Shown: piece after piece, positions 63,877 through 64,000 of the stretch | Layout: every line of letters starts with the position of its first letter | Position numbering within the stretch: position 1 is the stretch's first letter | Origin: Dehalococcoidia bacterium | GTDB lineage: Bacteria > Chloroflexota > Dehalococcoidia > SpSt-223 | DNA length: 64,000 bases | NCBI GenBank assembly: GCA_026003895.1 | Contig: BPIC01000003.1 | Location: forward strand, 301,148 to 365,147 | Direction: 5' to 3' | The notes under the pieces: model-generated | What the model was told of the DNA's origin: nothing | Databases searched by the model: none | What the model saw: the letters and a program-made list of their open reading frames with translations, nothing else | Position numbers and translations under genes: made by a program

Positions 63877-64000
63877 CTACACGAGAAACCGTCGACCTGG
63901 CGCAGCGAGGCTCGGCGTTGCGCCGAACGTCTCGGCAGCTTCTTGCGCGAACACGGCGCGGTCGAAGCCCGGCCAGAAATGCGTGAGCACAAGCCGGCGA
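63877..64000 (-). CDS. C-terminal end of an MBL-fold hydrolase, cut by the window edge
   Basis: The minus-strand frame is open from the right edge to a TAG at 63877-63879. Its 40 residues begin RRLVLTHFWPGFDRAVFAQE and end GAPSL-type/APGRRFLV (TPSLAAPGRRFLV). This is the usual last beta-alpha-beta part of RNase Z-like MBL proteins (LxLTHFxP, then an A-rich helix and a final strand). The start lies outside. Confidence 0.65.
   Translation of the reverse strand, partial: RRLVLTHFWPGFDRAVFAQEAAETFGATPSLAAPGRRFLV

Overview
The window is about 65-70 % G+C bacterial chromosome. The gene content fits Chloroflexota (Thermomicrobia-like or an uncultured relative): gatC/gatA in one operon, a neighbouring pair of B12-type radical SAM and DUF2344 proteins, menaquinone MenA, an F420/FMN luciferase-like oxidoreductase, many four-base stop/start overlaps, and many GTG/TTG starts. 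The phylum is an inference from gene content; no rRNA or tRNA gene was seen.

Layout. 1-738: no secure gene. 739-1929: MFS transporter, convergent with a nine-gene minus-strand run (8641-1926): gatC, a 52-residue gene, a hypothetical, gatA, Lrp/AsnC regulator, MBL hydrolase, aminotransferase, CopD-like membrane protein and a degenerate M24 protein. About 8940-10670 is a clearly AT-rich island with a ParA ATPase and a coiled-coil partner. 10871-18367: radical SAM pair, MetE-like methyltransferase, MenA and an ABC exporter pair. 18458-25032: an M24 enzyme with three N-terminal repeats, a coiled-coil/Pro-rich protein, a Tat-exported beta-lactamase-fold protein lacking its catalytic Ser/Lys, and a heavily frameshifted ftsH. 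25332-27836: a four-gene sulfur (persulfide) operon. 28189-32611: MBL hydrolase, MmgE/PrpD protein, racemase-fold protein without its Cys pair, and an amidohydrolase pseudogene. 32715-36321: McrB-like AAA+ GTPase/ATPase plus DUF2357 nuclease, a probable defence pair. 36503-43772: LLM oxidoreductase, a secreted beta-helix protein broken at a CT-rich tract, Gfo/Idh/MocA dehydrogenase and BON protein. 43773-44788: probably decayed DNA. 44789-53004: PPOX flavoprotein, M24 peptidase, FAD oxidoreductase, a second ABC pair, class II aldolase, DinB and RraA-like proteins. 53184-62487: six tightly coupled genes for glycan synthesis and export. 62549-64000: MsrA, a hexapeptide acetyltransferase, and the end of an MBL gene.

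Three patterns cross gene boundaries. (1) A recurring GCTA(C/T)NNT box lies upstream of at least eleven genes; at five of them it is 6-8 nt from the start codon, pointing to leaderless mRNAs. (2) Several enzymes keep the family fold but have lost catalytic residues (M24 at 1926, beta-lactamase-like at 21587, racemase-like at 30728, RraA-like at 52315). (3) Three genes (ftsH, amidohydrolase, beta-helix protein) carry single-base indels or stops, so either decay, phase variation or sequence error must be separated by read data.
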